Made by a program: the position numbers and the translations under genes | Shown here: positions 59,640 through 60,000 of the stretch, piece after piece | How positions within the stretch are numbered: position 1 is the first letter of the stretch | Layout: each line of letters starts with the position of its first letter | Assembly: GCF_029227915.1 (NCBI RefSeq) | Contig: NC_079879.1 | Span: 2,730,001 to 2,790,000, forward strand | Length of the DNA stretch: 60,000 nt | Direction of reading: 5' to 3' | From: Hydractinia symbiolongicarpus | Taxonomy: Eukaryota > Cnidaria > Hydrozoa > Anthoathecata > Hydractiniidae | The notes under the pieces: generated by a model | Databases searched by the model: none | What the model saw: only the letters and a program-made list of their open reading frames with translations | Told to the model about the DNA's origin: nothing

Positions 59640-60000
59640 TGAAGAAAGCGCTAGTAGCTACATCTTTTTTAGGAAGTCTACCATTTCCGTCCAGCAGAGA
59701 GACTTTCAAAGTGGTGAACTCTTTTGACGAAGTACTAATAATTATATTGAACCTAAAAATAACTGTTTCACTGGGTACGACAATATATCTGTGAAATGCA
59801 TCCAACAAGTAGTAGTTTACCTGACATCTTTACTTGCCAAAATCATCAACAACAGCATTATTCGCTGTGTTTTTCGTAATCATGGAAAGGTAGCTTACAT
59901 TTGTGCAATTCTTAAGACTGATAATTGACTAAATTATCCTGAAAACAGACCAATTTCAGAAAGATCTTCTGAACCAACTATGCAAGCATGTACTGGTGTG
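59640..60000 (+). pseudogene. Decayed non-LTR reverse transcriptase fragment at the window edge
   Basis: The plus-strand reading contains TGYDNISVK, then a stretch ending FRNHGKVAYICAILKTDN, a stop, and NYPENRPIS. This matches the usual order in CR1/Jockey-type reverse transcriptases (STGYDxIS, then KxAxVxPIxKxxD, then NYRPIS). A frame change precedes TGYD. It continues past the window. The family is inferred from motif order. Confidence 0.6.

Noticed and set aside
59530-59808. Minus-strand candidate exons with phase-consistent splice sites
   Set aside because: The opposite strand reads as a decayed reverse transcriptase (TGYDNISVK ... NYPENRPIS), which explains the open frame as a shadow.

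Overview
The window is AT-rich, intron-rich animal nuclear DNA. Its genes have many short exons with GT..AG junctions, and the introns and spacers are packed with transposable elements. The two gene families present (KCTD9 and a disintegrin-metalloprotease of the ADAM family) are metazoan. An aquatic invertebrate, perhaps a cnidarian, is my best guess from the style of the repeats, with low confidence. There is no sign of prokaryotic, organellar or viral genes.

Left third (about 2.6-16.5 kb, minus strand): a complete KCTD9-like gene. I could chain 13 coding exons in phase into a 394-residue protein: an N-terminal domain, a BTB domain and pentapeptide repeats, ending in the family-typical APLHM motif. 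Its second intron is 9.2 kb long. It holds a head-to-tail array of three Helitron-like elements, an internally deleted LINE (plus strand), an LTR-like block, a nearly complete but broken RTE-like LINE (minus strand) and a tRNA-derived SINE. A 3,048-bp hAT-like element with 8-bp target duplications and arms made of tandem repeats sits about 280 bp upstream of the KCTD9 start codon.

Middle (19.8-27.5 kb): spacer with a second SINE copy, a decayed tyrosine recombinase, a minisatellite and a 5'-truncated LINE.

Right half (27.5-54.2 kb, plus strand): two tandem paralogous ADAM genes. The downstream copy (43.8-54.2 kb) chains into 27 exons and an 894-residue protein: signal peptide, prodomain with cysteine switch, furin site, reprolysin domain with [11 protein letters not shown], disintegrin, Cys-rich, EGF-like, transmembrane segment and proline-rich tail. 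The upstream copy (27.5-41.8 kb) keeps recognisable versions of almost all the ectodomain exons. It has lost the exon with the zinc-binding helix and carries at least four further frame-breaking lesions. A fragment of a mobile element, found whole in the downstream copy, marks the site of the lost exon. The two copies are almost identical over a short tract around this site, although most of their other introns no longer align. This suggests gene conversion.

Right end (54.2-60 kb): 3' flank of the ADAM gene, a broken Penelope-like element (reverse transcriptase plus GIY-YIG endonuclease), an inverted-repeat element and the edge of another decayed non-LTR reverse transcriptase. All exon models were made by eye from phase and splice-site consistency and have not been checked against transcripts.
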